A stretch of DNA of 41,743 nt. It comes from an uncultured Actinomycetes bacterium. GTDB taxonomy: Bacteria > Actinomycetota > Actinomycetes > Mycobacteriales > Nakamurellaceae. The stretch covers positions 1 through 41,743 of the forward strand of contig CALANS010000084.1 in NCBI GenBank assembly GCA_937926105.1, read 5' to 3'. This document shows positions 34,028 through 41,743 of this stretch, in pieces. Below the pieces are notes generated by a model. It saw only the letters and a program-made list of their open reading frames with translations. It searched no databases and was not told where the DNA came from. Position 1 is the stretch's first letter, and each line of letters begins with the position of its first letter. The translations under genes and the position numbers were made by a program.

Positions 34028-35044
34028 TCACCCACCGACCGTTTCCGCTGCGAAGTGGCACCGCGCCATCTGACCGTTGTCGAACCCGACATCCTCGGGG
34101 GCCCGCTCCCAGCAGATCTGCTGGGCGAGTGGGCATCTCGGGGCGAACTCGCACCAGTTGCGCGACGTGCTCTCGGGGGCCGGGGGCGAGCCGGGGATCC
34201 CCTCGAGCGTCTGCCGCGGACCGGTGAGCGACGGGTAGGCACCGACCAGCGCGCGGGTGTACGGGTGGCGCGGTTGGTCCATCACATCCGACATCGCACC
34301 GCGCTCCACCACCCGCCCTGCGTACATCACGGCTACCTGCTCGCAGACCTCCGACACCACGCCGAGATCGTGCGAGATCAGCACCAACGCCGCGCCGGCC
34401 GCCATCACCCGCGCCCGCAGCAACTGCAGGACGGTCGCCTGCGCGACCACGTCAAGCGCCGTGGTCGGCTCGTCCGCCAGCACCACGGCGGGGTGGCAGG
34501 CCAGCGCCAGCGCGATCGCCGCCCGCTGCTTCATGCCACCGGACAGCTCGTGCGGGTAGGCGGTGATCCGATCGGACGAGATGCCGACGCTGGTGAGCAG
34601 GCCGGCGGCCCGCGCCATCGCGGAGCGACTCGTCACTTCCGGATCGTGCAGCAGGATGGCGCTGGCGATCTGCTTGCCGATCCGGATCAGCGGATTGAAC
34701 GCGGCCATCGCGTTCTGCGGCACGTGCGAGATCTGGGACCACCGGACCCGATGCAGCTCGTGCTCGGTCAGGGCGTACAGGTCCCGGCCGACCAGCTCGA
34801 CCCGACCGTCCACCCGGGCGGTTTCGGGCAGCAGCCGCAGCAGCGCAAGGCCGAGGGTGGTCTTGCCGCAGCCGGACTCCCCCACGATGCCCAGCGAGCT
34901 GCCGGCGCGGACCACCAGCGACGCGGAGTTCACCGCGATCGCCGGCCCGTGCTGGGTCAGGTAGGCAACCGACACCGCATCCAGCCGCAACGCGTCCACG
35001 TCGGTGCCGGCGTCGTCCTGGCGCACGGCCGGCCCGCTCCTCAT
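34028..35044 (-). CDS. Oligopeptide-type ABC transporter ATPase, DppD type (second operon)
   Basis: A protein of 338 residues from ATG 35044, overlapping the permease stop as ATGA. Motifs: Walker A GESGCGKTT, Q-loop VPQNAMAAFNP (a variant also seen in OppD relatives), signature LSGGMKQR, Walker B VVLADEPTTALD and H-loop ISHDLGVV. The C-terminal cysteine block is CEFAPRCPLAQQIC. Confidence 0.92.
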   Translation of the reverse strand: MRSGPAVRQDDAGTDVDALRLDAVSVAYLTQHGPAIAVNSASLVVRAGSSLGIVGESGCGKTTLGLALLRLLPETARVDGRVELVGRDLYALTEHELHRVRWSQISHVPQNAMAAFNPLIRIGKQIASAILLHDPEVTSRSAMARAAGLLTSVGISSDRITAYPHELSGGMKQRAAIALALACHPAVVLADEPTTALDVVAQATVLQLLRARVMAAGAALVLISHDLGVVSEVCEQVAVMYAGRVVERGAMSDVMDQPRHPYTRALVGAYPSLTGPRQTLEGIPGSPPAPESTSRNWCEFAPRCPLAQQICWERAPEDVGFDNGQMARCHFAAETVGG

Positions 35045-35904
35045 CGCACCCCCTTGGGGATCAACGCGTCGGAGACCGCTTCGCCGATGCGGTTCAGGGC
35101 CAGCATGAGCATCACCAGAATCAGCCCGGGGAAGATCACCAGCCACGGCGCGGTGGTCATGTACGACTGCCCGGCGTTGAGTGCCTGGCCCCAGCTGGGA
35201 TGGTTCGGATCTCCCAGCCCGAGGAAGTCCAGGCCGGCCTCCATCAGCACGGCGTATCCCATCTGCAGCGACGAGTTGGCAATCACCGGACCGATGCCGT
35301 TGGGGATGATGTGCCGGAACAGGATGCCCATCCTGGACAGCCCGGCGACCGAGGCCGCTTCGGCGAAGGGCCTGCCGCGCAGCGAGAGCACCTCGTTGCG
35401 CATGATCTTCGCGTTGGCCGGCCACAGGGTCAGTCCGATGATCAGCACCACGATCCAGGTGGATGAGCCGACCAGGGCCACCGCCGTGATCAACAGGAAC
35501 AGCTGCGGGATCATCAGCACCAGCTCGACCGCGCGCGCCCCGAGCTGGTCGGCGACATTGCCCAGCATGGTCGGGATCGCGCCCACCAGGATCCCGACCA
35601 ACAGCGACACCAGGGACGCACCGACCGCGAAGATCAACGACGTCCGGCCGCCCCAGATCAGGTACGACAGCATGTCGTGACCCAGCGCGTCAGTTCCCAG
35701 CGGGTAAGTCGCGCTGGGCGGCATCATGGTGTCCTGCAGGGCAAACGGGTCGTAGGGCGCGATCAGCGGGGCGACGACCGCGGCGCCGCCGATCCCCACC
35801 ACCACGATCAGTGACAGCGCCAGGGACACCGACATCCGCCGGCGCCGCGGCCGCATCGCCGTCCGATCGGCACCGCCGGCCGCCACTACCTCGGTCACGG
35901 TCAT
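35041..35904 (-). CDS. Oligopeptide-type ABC permease, DppC type (second operon)
   Basis: A protein of 287 residues from ATG 35904, overlapping the DppB-type gene as ATGA. The first TM segment (SLALSLIVVVGIGGAAVVAP) is followed by APYDPFALQ and YPLGTDALGHDMLSYLIWGG, the family block. The coupling loop is AEAASVAGLSRMGILFRHI. About six TM segments. Confidence 0.92.
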   Translation of the reverse strand: MTVTEVVAAGGADRTAMRPRRRRMSVSLALSLIVVVGIGGAAVVAPLIAPYDPFALQDTMMPPSATYPLGTDALGHDMLSYLIWGGRTSLIFAVGASLVSLLVGILVGAIPTMLGNVADQLGARAVELVLMIPQLFLLITAVALVGSSTWIVVLIIGLTLWPANAKIMRNEVLSLRGRPFAEAASVAGLSRMGILFRHIIPNGIGPVIANSSLQMGYAVLMEAGLDFLGLGDPNHPSWGQALNAGQSYMTTAPWLVIFPGLILVMLMLALNRIGEAVSDALIPKGVR

Positions 35905-36887
35905 GCGCGCGCCCCGCCCATCCGGATCCGCGGGTCGACCACCATGCTGGCGATATCGCTCAGCGCGGCGAAGACACCGACGGATATCGCCGAGATCAGG
36001 AATCCGCCCAGCAAGACGGGATAGTCGCGGTTGAGGACCGCGTTGTACATCAACTGGCCAATACCCGGCCAGCCGAAGACCGTCTCGGTCAGCAGGGCCC
36101 CACCGAAGACCACACCCATGGAGATTCCCGCGGTGGCGATGGTCGGCAGCAACGAGTTTCGCAGGGCGTGGCGGTACACAATCGTCCGCCGTGGGTACCC
36201 GATCGACTTGGCCGACACCAGGAAGTCCTCCTTGAGGACGCCCATCATCGTGGCACGGGTCAGCCGCATGTAGATGGGGCAGTTCACCAGGAACAGCGCC
36301 ACCGCCGGGAGGGCCAGATGATGCAGGACGTCCACCGTGGCGCCGAACCAGCCCTGATCCGCGGAATTCCCGCCGAGCGACCGCATACCCGAGGTGGGGA
36401 ACCAGCCGAGCCAGTTGGCGAACACCAGGATCATCAGCATCCCGGTCCAGAAAACCGGCGCGGAGTATGCCGCCACCGCAATCGAACTGGTCACGCGGTC
36501 TCGCAGGCGGCCGCCGCGATTGGCGGCGTACGCGCCGAGCAGGGTGCCGAGCACGATCGCCGGGATGAGCGCCGTCAGGACCAGCAGCAACGTCGCCGGA
36601 AGACGCTCCGCGATGACGTCCAGCACCGGCCGGTGGTACGCGAAGGAGTAGCCCAGGTCGCCCCGGACCAGCCGGCCGACGTAGGCGAGGAACTGTAGGT
36701 ACAGCGGGCGGTCGAGCCCGTACGAACTCCGCAGCGCCTCCACGAATTCCGGCGGAGCGTTCTCCCCGGCCAGCGCCGAGGCCGGGTCGCCCGGTGCCAC
36801 GTGGATCAGCATGAAGTTGACCACCAACACCGCGATTGTCAGCGGGATGATCTGCAGGAAGCGTCTGAGGACCCACAGCACGCTCAT
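35901..36887 (-). CDS. Oligopeptide-type ABC permease, DppB type (second operon)
   Basis: A protein of 328 residues from ATG 36887, overlapping the LLM gene as ATGA. It starts MSVLWVLRRFLQIIPLTIAV, followed by FMLIHVAPGDPAS and GLDRPLYLQFLAYV. The coupling loop is LVSAKSIGYPRRTIVYRHALRN. About six TM segments. Confidence 0.92.
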   Translation of the reverse strand: MSVLWVLRRFLQIIPLTIAVLVVNFMLIHVAPGDPASALAGENAPPEFVEALRSSYGLDRPLYLQFLAYVGRLVRGDLGYSFAYHRPVLDVIAERLPATLLLVLTALIPAIVLGTLLGAYAANRGGRLRDRVTSSIAVAAYSAPVFWTGMLMILVFANWLGWFPTSGMRSLGGNSADQGWFGATVDVLHHLALPAVALFLVNCPIYMRLTRATMMGVLKEDFLVSAKSIGYPRRTIVYRHALRNSLLPTIATAGISMGVVFGGALLTETVFGWPGIGQLMYNAVLNRDYPVLLGGFLISAISVGVFAALSDIASMVVDPRIRMGGARA

Positions 36888-37957
36888 GGTGGCTGCGTCC
36901 TTCCCGTTGCCATGGCCGCGCCAACGGCCGATCGACCGGCCAGCCGCTCCAGTGCGTCGGCCAGCTCCACCGCGGACCCCGAGATGACGTTGAGCATCAG
37001 CTCATCCGCACCGGCGGCCAGGCAGTCGGCCAGCCGCTGCCGAACCCGCCGCGCGGTTCCGCACACCGCAATCCGGTCCACCACCTCGTCGGTCACATGT
37101 CGCGCGATCGCCGAAAAGGCCTGTGGGTCATGTGTCCATCGATACGGTCCCGCCTCCTGCAGGCTGGCGTGCAACGCCGCGCCCAGCGGCACGTCACGCT
37201 CGAGATGCTCCAGGTGCGGATAGCGGGCCCAGAGATAGCGCGCCACCCGCGGGCGCAGCGCGTCGCGCCCCGACGCGTCGTCGTCGGCGATACCGACATC
37301 AAGCCGGCTGACCATCTTCGGTGGTGTCGCGCGCCCCGCCGCTTCACATCCGACCATCGCGGTGGCCACGGCGCGACCGAATGCGTCGGCCGTCGGGGCA
37401 TGCGCGATGACGACGCCGTCCGCGACGCTCCCGGCCAGCTCCAGCATCCGCGGACCCTCCGCAGCCAGATAGATGTCCACCGGCCGGACCGGGAACTCCA
37501 GCCGACAGCCGACCACCCGGGCATCCGACGAGGAGTCCGTCACCGTCTCGCCGCGCAGCAAGCCGCGGATGATCCGCAGCGCCGCGGACACCGCGCGCAC
37601 CGGTCGCGGCCGACCCAGGCCGAGGTATTCGAACCCCGCTCCACCCGCACCGAACCCCAGAACCGCACGGCCGCCCGCAATCTCGTCCACCGTCGCAATC
37701 GACGCGGCGGTGGAGGCCGGATGGCGCGAATAGGGGTCGCTGACCGCCGGTCCCAGCCGGATGCGCGAGGTGGCCGCGGCACACAGCGCCAGCCCCGCGT
37801 AGCTGTCGCGGTAGAGCCGCTCGTCGGCGTACCAGATCGTGCCAAAACCCAGGGACTCGATCCGCCGCGCCAACGCGGTCAGCTCGGGGGCCGCGTACCC
37901 CGAGTACAGCAGCGCCCCGACCCTGCCCGGGTCGAAGCCCGGTGTCGCCGTGCTCAT
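36884..37957 (-). CDS. LLM-class flavin/F420-dependent oxidoreductase
   Basis: A luciferase-like TIM-barrel protein of 357 residues. SLGFGTIWYADERLYRDSYAGLALCAAAT and RIRLGPAVSDPYSRHPASTAASIATVDEI match the methylene-tetrahydromethanopterin-reductase-like branch; AVLGFGAGGAGFEYLGL binds the cofactor in relatives. F420 or reduced FMN is possible. Some LLM proteins open heterocyclic rings (RutA on uracil) and others dehydrogenate. It sits between the regulator and the permeases with four-base overlaps on both sides, so it is a core part of the pathway. The ATG at 37957 overlaps the GntR stop as ATGA. Confidence 0.88.
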   Translation of the reverse strand: MSTATPGFDPGRVGALLYSGYAAPELTALARRIESLGFGTIWYADERLYRDSYAGLALCAAATSRIRLGPAVSDPYSRHPASTAASIATVDEIAGGRAVLGFGAGGAGFEYLGLGRPRPVRAVSAALRIIRGLLRGETVTDSSSDARVVGCRLEFPVRPVDIYLAAEGPRMLELAGSVADGVVIAHAPTADAFGRAVATAMVGCEAAGRATPPKMVSRLDVGIADDDASGRDALRPRVARYLWARYPHLEHLERDVPLGAALHASLQEAGPYRWTHDPQAFSAIARHVTDEVVDRIAVCGTARRVRQRLADCLAAGADELMLNVISGSAVELADALERLAGRSAVGAAMATGRTQPP

Positions 37958-38691
37958 TGATCGCTCCACGAGCGGGACCTGGCATTGACCCGTTCCAGGC
38001 TGCGCAGCCGCAGTTCCACCGACCGCGTCAGGTGGTCGCGGGCGGCGGCCTCCGCCTCGTCCGGGTTCCCGGACGCGATCGCATCGAAGATCCGCTGGTG
38101 TTCGAGCACGCCCTCGTCGAGTCGATTGGGCAGCCCGACCGTGCCCTGCGTCCACAGCTGACCATGTATCTGCAGATCCTCCAGATGGCGCTCCAGGACG
38201 GGGTTACCGCTCAGGTGCCAGATCCGGCGGTGCAGGTCGTACGAGGCGGCCAGCACCTCGTTGCGGTCGTTCCGCGCAGCCCCTTCCCGCAGTCTCTCCA
38301 TGACGACGTCCAGCGCCGGCCGGTTCTGCTCGGCGAATCGTTGTGCCGATAGCCGCACTGCCATGCCTTCCAGCACCGTGCGGACCGCATAGGTGTCCTG
38401 GATCTCCTCCGGGGTGAGGGACTTGACGACGAGCTTGCCACGAGACCCGGTGCGCGTGACGAAGTTCTCGGTGTGCAACCGATTGAGCGCCTGACGGACG
38501 GGAGTCCTGCTGACACCCAGTTCGTGGCTGATCGCCTCCTCGGGGAGCGGATCCCCGGGGGAAAGTTGACCGTCGGTGATTCGCCGCCGCATGATCCGAT
38601 AGACACGGTCAGCTAGCGACTCATCGAAGTTGAGCCCTCGCCCACCTCGATCGTCACGGGACACCAGGAATACGCCGTCGTTATCACTCAT
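37954..38691 (-). CDS. GntR-family regulator, FadR/FCD type
   Basis: A protein of 245 residues. The N-terminal winged helix (residues ~22-90) has LADRVYRIMRRRITDGQLSP, LPEEAISHELGVSRTPVRQAL (recognition helix) and FVTRTGSRGKLVV (wing). The C-terminal helical FCD domain (~95-235) begins EEIQDTYAVRTVLEGMAVRL and has DLHRRIWHLSGNP and HQRIFDAIASG; an Asp and three His are placed as in metal-binding FCD domains, so a carboxylate ligand is plausible. It is encoded inside the operon it probably controls, overlapping the M14 gene by 8 bases. Confidence 0.9.
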   Translation of the reverse strand: MSDNDGVFLVSRDDRGGRGLNFDESLADRVYRIMRRRITDGQLSPGDPLPEEAISHELGVSRTPVRQALNRLHTENFVTRTGSRGKLVVKSLTPEEIQDTYAVRTVLEGMAVRLSAQRFAEQNRPALDVVMERLREGAARNDRNEVLAASYDLHRRIWHLSGNPVLERHLEDLQIHGQLWTQGTVGLPNRLDEGVLEHQRIFDAIASGNPDEAEAAARDHLTRSVELRLRSLERVNARSRSWSDQ

Positions 38692-39706
38692 GTCGAACAG
38701 TTTCGTCGATCTCGCCCACCGCGTACGACCAGGCGCCCGGCCGGACCAGCCGCATCGACGAGAACACCGTGAGCATTCCGGCCGCCGGCGATCGCAGTTC
38801 CTCGACGGTGTCCAGGGTGTAGGGGCTCAGCACGGAACCCAGCAGCTCGCCCTCGGCGACCTGCCGACCGAACTCGTCGGGTTCATTGACCGGCACGAGG
38901 AGCCCGCCGTTGCGCGGCGTCACCCGATGGTGCGTGCCGAAGATATGCTGGGCCGCCGGCCTGCGGGCGGGATGATCGGTCATACCCAGGCTGCCCATCA
39001 CACCGACGACCCCGTTGACGTTGATGTCGAAGGCCCGCGCCGCCTGCGCCGCGCCCATCCCGGTGACGCCGATCTCCACCACGATGCCGGGGATCGCGCA
39101 TTCCTGAGCGGCATAGGTGATCATCGACCCGGGATAACTGGCGACCGACTCGCGGCGCCAGAGCAGATGATGCCCGTAGGCAAGTGCCATCGTCCGGCAC
39201 CGGCTCGAGACGCCCGGATCCGAGTAGTCGGCCCCGTACATCACGAACCCGATCCCGTGCCCCCAGATCCCGTGGTGGTAGTCGATCATCGCGTCCGCGT
39301 GCGGCAGCACCTCTTCAACGATCACCCGCGCGATCTGGTCCGGTATCCAGTTCAGCCGGCCGGGGAAGACCCGGTTCAGGTCCGGTCCCTCCGAATCCGG
39401 CTGCGTGGCCCGGGTGCCGTTCTCCAGGGCCGGCGGGCTGCACACCGGAATCACGACCACCCGACCGGCGAACTCGATGGACGCGACGGTGTCGATGATG
39501 GCGCGCATCATCGGGATCGTCTGCCACTCGTCCCCGTGGGTGCCGGCGGCCAGCAACAGGGTCGGACCCGGCGTCTGCCCGGCCACCACGTGCACGACCA
39601 GATCGATGGACGCACCGTTGATGTCGGTCGTCACCGGCCGGCGGAGGATAGCTCGCTGCCCCGGCCCGACGGCTGCGATGTCGCTGAGCGACGCCACGGT
39701 CGACAT
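38684..39706 (-). CDS. M14-type deacylase, succinylglutamate desuccinylase/aspartoacylase-like
   Basis: A protein of 340 residues; ATG 39706 shares one base with the preceding stop (TGATG). AAGTHGDEWQTI supplies the HxxE zinc pair, DYHHGIWG the third His, and EIGVTGMG a candidate catalytic Glu. PDLNRVFPGRLN is the usual substrate Asn-Arg block of AstE/AspA enzymes. The C-terminal barrel-like part (GGLLVPVNEPDEFGRQVAEGELLG) is typical of the AstE-like group. Relatives cleave N-acyl amino acids such as succinylglutamate, ectoine precursors or N-acetylaspartate, so it probably removes an acyl or aminoacyl group from the imported compound. Confidence 0.88.
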   Translation of the reverse strand: MSTVASLSDIAAVGPGQRAILRRPVTTDINGASIDLVVHVVAGQTPGPTLLLAAGTHGDEWQTIPMMRAIIDTVASIEFAGRVVVIPVCSPPALENGTRATQPDSEGPDLNRVFPGRLNWIPDQIARVIVEEVLPHADAMIDYHHGIWGHGIGFVMYGADYSDPGVSSRCRTMALAYGHHLLWRRESVASYPGSMITYAAQECAIPGIVVEIGVTGMGAAQAARAFDINVNGVVGVMGSLGMTDHPARRPAAQHIFGTHHRVTPRNGGLLVPVNEPDEFGRQVAEGELLGSVLSPYTLDTVEELRSPAAGMLTVFSSMRLVRPGAWSYAVGEIDETVRHE

Positions 39707-41406
39707 CACTTCGACGCGGGCTGTGCCGTGCCGCTGTCCATCCAGACGTAGTTGTACATCATCTCGGCGATGCCGGCCTCGGCCGCCGCCGGCTCCCACC
39801 AGTAGCCGTGCGTGTCGGTGCGCACCGGGTACAGGCCCACGTAGTCGATCAGCGGGATGATGGGCAGCGCCTCGGTGACGCGCTTCTCCGCCGCGAAGTA
39901 CAGCTCCTTGCGCTTGCTCTGGTCACTCTCCGTACGAGCCTGCGCGAGCAGTGAGTCGACCTCACTGTCGTTGAAGCCCATCACGTTGCGGCCGCCGGTG
40001 GAGGAGTAGAAGGCCTCAAGAGCGGACGGGTCCGGGCCCCACAGCCCACCGGACGTGGTGATCTGGAAGTTGTGGTCCTTGACGACTTGCTGGGAGAACA
40101 GCGAGAAGTCGGCCATCTTCACCTGCAGGTCGATGCCTACCTCGGACAGTTCCTGCTTCACCACCTGCGCCATCTCGGCAATGCCGTACTCGGACACGTT
40201 CCAGGCAGACAGCGTGATGCTAAACCGCATGCCGTCACCCTTCTTCGGGTAACCGGCCTGGTCCAGCAGGGCGTTCGCGCCCGCTGGGTCGTACTTGGGC
40301 ATCGGCAGCGACGGGTCGCAGTACTCGGAGTACGACAGACACGGGCCCACCGCGGTAATGCCCAGGTCCTTGTAGACCCTGGCGTTGATGTCCTTCTGGT
40401 TGATGGCCATCGCCATCGCCTTGCGCACGTCGGCCTTCGCCAGGATCGGGTCACGCAGGTTGAGGCCCAGCCAGATCTTCTCCTGCAGCTTGACGCTCTG
40501 CACCGACAATCCCTCGGTCGACTTCAGCCCGGGCACCTCCGCCGGCGGCGCCTCGATCTGGGAGAACTGGATCTCGCCGGCCCGCAGCGCCTGAATGGCG
40601 GTCGCTCGGTTCGGGATCACTCGGAAGATCAGCTTGTCGATGTACGGCTTGTGCCCGTAGTAGTTCGGGTTCGGCACCATCGTGTAGTGGTCGCCCGGCG
40701 CCGCCTCCGACAGCTGGAACGGACCCGACGACACCGGTTTCTGGTTGGCCGGGTTGGTCAGCGCATCGGTGCCCTCGTAGACGTGCTTGGGCAGCACGAC
40801 CGGCGCGTAGTAGTTCGACAGGCTCGCCAGGAACGCGGCGTCGGCGGTCTTCAGGGCGAATACGACCGTGTTCGGGTCGGGGTTCGTCACCGACTCGACC
40901 GACGCGATGTACTGGTAGGTGAACGCGGACTTGCCGGCGTCCATGATCGACTTGTAGGTCCAGACGACGTCGTCCGACGTCAGGGGCTTGCCGTCCTGCC
41001 ACTTGAGGTCGGGCCGCAGCGTGAACGTGTAGGTCTTGCCGTCGTCCGACTTCTGCCACTTCTCGGCGAGATCGCCGTGCACCTCGCCCTTGGCGTAGTC
41101 AGTGACCACGAGCTTGGAATAGATGTTCGGGACCATGTAGAGCGCGTTGCCGTCGAACGCATAGTTGGTGTTGAAGGTCGTCGGCGCGGCGTTCGTGCCG
41201 ATCACCAGGGTGCCGCCGTACCGCGGGCTGTTCGCGTCCGCACCGCCCGTGGAGCCGGGGGCGCTTGGGCCGGCCGACGTGCTGCCCCCACCGGCGGTGG
41301 TGCTGCCACTGGGCTGCGAGCTCGAACCGGACGAGCACCCCGCGGTCACCACGGCCAGCGCCGCCGCGACGATCAAACCAGCGAAGGGAAGGGCTTTCAC
41401 CTGCAT
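39706..41406 (-). CDS. Peptide-binding lipoprotein (SBP_bac_5) of the second Dpp operon
   Basis: Extracellular solute-binding lipoprotein of 566 residues. Its signal peptide ends VTAGC, the lipobox, followed by a Ser/Thr/Gly linker. SBP_bac_5 blocks: GTLVIGTNAAPTTFNTNYAF, TFTLRPDLKWQDGKPLTSDDV, SSGPFQLSEAAPGD, NYYGHKPYIDKLIF and VRKAMAMAINQKDI. ATG 41406 has GGAGG 6 bases upstream. First gene of the operon, behind a consensus-like -35 and a palindromic operator. The ligand is unknown; family members also bind opines, nickel chelates and glycosides. Confidence 0.92.
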   Translation of the reverse strand: MQVKALPFAGLIVAAALAVVTAGCSSGSSSQPSGSTTAGGGSTSAGPSAPGSTGGADANSPRYGGTLVIGTNAAPTTFNTNYAFDGNALYMVPNIYSKLVVTDYAKGEVHGDLAEKWQKSDDGKTYTFTLRPDLKWQDGKPLTSDDVVWTYKSIMDAGKSAFTYQYIASVESVTNPDPNTVVFALKTADAAFLASLSNYYAPVVLPKHVYEGTDALTNPANQKPVSSGPFQLSEAAPGDHYTMVPNPNYYGHKPYIDKLIFRVIPNRATAIQALRAGEIQFSQIEAPPAEVPGLKSTEGLSVQSVKLQEKIWLGLNLRDPILAKADVRKAMAMAINQKDINARVYKDLGITAVGPCLSYSEYCDPSLPMPKYDPAGANALLDQAGYPKKGDGMRFSITLSAWNVSEYGIAEMAQVVKQELSEVGIDLQVKMADFSLFSQQVVKDHNFQITTSGGLWGPDPSALEAFYSSTGGRNVMGFNDSEVDSLLAQARTESDQSKRKELYFAAEKRVTEALPIIPLIDYVGLYPVRTDTHGYWWEPAAAEAGIAEMMYNYVWMDSGTAQPASK

Positions 41407-41440
41407 CGACGCCTCCGAAGCGGGAAGGTGGGTCCAACTG

Positions 41441-41478
41441 GATACAGATGTGTATCAATAATCCCCAGGCACTGTCAA
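41441..41478 (-). promoter_or_regulatory. Operon promoter with GntR-type palindromic operator
   Basis: On the minus strand TTGACA (41478-41473) is a perfect -35. The -10 is probably GATACA (16-base spacer) or TACACA (18-base). GATACA-GATG-TGTATC (41441-41456) is a perfect inverted repeat with 6-base arms covering that -10. Position and form fit repression by the FadR-type regulator in the operon. Confidence 0.65.
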
Positions 41479-41630
41479 TAGGTTCGACACAAAGCGAGGG
41501 ACGCCCGGCCCGGTGCCGGGCCCGTGGCGATGGTGGTGGACCACGGCGGAGAGCGTCAGCGAAGTACCAGCGCCAGACCCAGTGCGCCGCTATGCGACTG
41601 CGGCGTCGATCCGCATCGCACCGCTCATGC
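41479..41630. other. Intergenic stretch without recognised gene
   Basis: This is the remainder of the gap between the operon promoter and the tRNA-Thr terminator. Open frames here lack starts and motifs. I see no further operator or RNA structure. Confidence 0.5.
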
Positions 41631-41672
41631 AAAAACGCCCCCTCACCTGAACGTTTCCGCAGGTGAGAGGGC
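41631..41672 (-). terminator. Intrinsic terminator of tRNA-Thr
   Basis: On the minus strand GCCCTCTCACCTG, a 10-base loop and CAGGTGAGGGGGC form a 13-base stem with one mismatch, followed by GTTTTTG. It lies about 24 bases after the tRNA 3' end. Confidence 0.9.
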
Positions 41673-41696
41673 ACTGATGCGGCCGAGCCGCTGCCG

Positions 41697-41743
41697 AGCC
41701 GCCTTGGAGAATCGAACTCCAGACCTTCTCATTACGAGTGAGA
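41697..41743 (-). tRNA. tRNA-Thr (CGT), partial
   Basis: The 3' part of a tRNA read leftward: anticodon stem TCTCA/TGAGA with loop CTCGTAA (anticodon CGT), T-stem TGGAG/CTCCA with loop TTCGATT, acceptor AGGCGGC and discriminator T. The 5' part lies beyond the window. Confidence 0.88.

Overview
The window comes from a high-GC Gram-positive bacterium (Actinomycetota). The evidence is strong G/C bias at third codon positions, GTG starts, a Glu-Asp-Phe tRNA cluster, an LAxTG-type sortase tail, DHA2 exporters and F420/flavin-type oxidoreductases. I do not assign a genus.

Positions 1-11052 look like accessory DNA lying against the 3' end of a tRNA-Phe gene. From left to right they hold: the broken tail of a transposase; a 1261-residue secreted repeat protein with a sortase-like anchor; a truncated ISAs1-type transposase; a zinc-ribbon remnant without a start codon; the first ~120 residues of a MobF (TrwC-like) relaxase; a small helical protein; a damaged YhcG/DUF1016 nuclease; an AbiEi/AbiEii toxin-antitoxin pair with a perfect 13-bp inverted repeat at its promoter; a small protein of unknown function; and an intact tyrosine integrase with its excisionase. 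The excisionase and integrase genes overlap and point away from the tRNA genes. This is the layout of an integrative element that entered at tRNA-Phe and has since lost most of its transfer genes.

Positions 11053-18129 are ordinary chromosome: tRNA-Glu, -Asp and -Phe; a MarR regulator with a DHA2 multidrug exporter; tRNA-Lys; ribD; an extradiol (DODA-like) dioxygenase divergent from its own MarR regulator; and an AlkZ-like winged-helix protein.

Positions 18137-26667 hold a seven-gene leftward peptide operon: oligopeptide-binding lipoprotein, two permeases, two ATPases, a DppA-type D-aminopeptidase and a beta-aspartyl peptidase. It is divergent from an RpiR/MurR-type regulator. The two peptidases suggest use of peptides with D-residues or isoaspartyl bonds, such as cell-wall fragments.

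Positions 27047-29950 hold a secreted CAP-domain protein with an unusual structured leader, an MscS channel and a small PPOX-fold flavoprotein.

Positions 30008-41406 are one 11-gene leftward operon in which ten of the eleven genes overlap or nearly touch. It encodes a second Dpp-type importer, an M14 deacylase-like enzyme, a GntR/FadR-type regulator, an LLM flavin monooxygenase-like protein, a nucleoside/guanine deaminase-like protein, an atypical M19 dipeptidase and a cytosine-deaminase-like amidohydrolase. A palindrome overlapping the only clear promoter is the likely GntR operator. The gene set points to uptake and dismantling of a peptide-linked or acylated nitrogen heterocycle, and this is the best candidate for an undescribed system here. 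The window ends in a partial tRNA-Thr with a clear terminator.
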